From: Prostheceraeus crozeri
Taxonomy: Eukaryota; Platyhelminthes; Polycladida; Euryleptidae
Reading direction: 5' to 3'
NCBI GenBank assembly: GCA_907163375.1
Contig: CAJQUW010004462.1
Span: forward strand, 306,001-370,000
DNA: 64,000 nucleotides
The position numbers and the translations under genes were made by a program. The notes below the pieces were generated by a model. It was not told the DNA's origin. It saw only the letters and a program-made list of their open reading frames with translations, and searched no databases. This document shows positions 63,838 through 64,000 of this stretch, piece after piece (positions within the stretch are counted from its first letter, which is position 1; every line of letters begins with the position of its first letter).

Positions 63838-64000
63838 ATAAATATAAACGGTTTGAATGATAATAAAGTCAATGATACTGATATGATCAAGGACATGGAT
63901 GCGGACATAATCTGTTTCTCTGAAACACATTTGAAGGAGGAAGATAATTTTCCCATAAATAAATAGATATTCAGGTCGACATACCATGGGAAGAAATCAT
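63838..64000 (+). pseudogene. Start of LINE ORF2, AP endonuclease domain (cut by window end)
   Basis: The frame reads INGLNDNKVNDTDMIKDMDADIICFSETHLKEEDN. That is the N-terminal part of an APE-type endonuclease, with the N-x-N/ING opening and the catalytic Glu in SETHL. A stop follows near 63,964, so this copy also looks damaged, or a shift occurs. The rest lies outside the window. Confidence 0.65.

Noticed and set aside
1-64000. CRISPR arrays, rRNA or tRNA genes
   Set aside because: No regularly spaced repeat-spacer pattern and no recognisable rRNA or tRNA sequence was seen. The regular tandem repeats are explained by minisatellites and the Polinton ends.

Overview
The window looks like AT-rich nuclear DNA of an invertebrate animal. 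The genes are sparse and intron-bearing, microsatellites and decayed transposons are frequent, and there are no bacterial operons or tRNA clusters. Words such as taggcct and acatgta recur, which would suit a marine invertebrate such as an echinoderm, but I cannot name the species.

Bases 1-34,315 are accessory DNA. They hold a HARBI1-like transposase relic (about 0.48-1.03 kb), a candidate host exon (3.04-3.23 kb) and tandem, foldback and microsatellite repeats. A nested set of transposons runs from 13.8 to 21.4 kb. It consists of an outer hAT-like element with a decayed transposase, a 5'-truncated LINE on the minus strand, and a second, 3.9-kb hAT element with matching inverted ends. A methyltransferase-like gene (22.5-24.4 kb) is the best host-gene candidate. 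Three more short hAT-type elements carry perfect 8-bp target duplications. The one at 29.9-31.4 kb sits in one copy of an old host duplication whose other copy is still empty.

Bases 34,322-62,427 are a complete 28,106-bp Polinton/Maverick, an endogenous adinto-like virus/transposon. It has long terminal inverted repeats, AG...CT ends and a perfect 6-bp target duplication, gttgtc. All hallmark genes are open: packaging ATPase, chromodomain integrase, double-jelly-roll major capsid protein, adenain-like protease, pVI/pX-like core proteins, two penton-like paralogues and protein-primed DNA polymerase B with endonuclease VII-like and zinc-finger domains. The left end adds a spliced gene, a DEDDh-exonuclease-like ORF, a stand-alone copy of a polymerase N-terminal domain and RING-like proteins. 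The right end holds small TATA-driven genes, a coiled-coil protein and recently triplicated 138-bp segments.

The most exciting part is a minus-strand cassette at 43.9-45.1 kb inside the capsid module. It encodes a 181-residue TATA-binding-protein-like protein (two repeats, YEPELFP signature) and two tandem paralogues of a possibly PC4-like protein. The capsid-module genes lack TATA boxes, but six of them carry ATGCAAA(T/G/C) 29-46 nt before the start codon. Polymerase and the end genes have ordinary TATA boxes and small introns. I infer a two-stage programme in which host factors transcribe the TATA genes and the element's own TBP-like factor serves the ATGCAAA genes. That is a testable hypothesis, not a demonstrated system. 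Bases 62,434-64,000 are the 5' part of a LINE with a PHD-finger and CCHC ORF1 followed by the start of an endonuclease.
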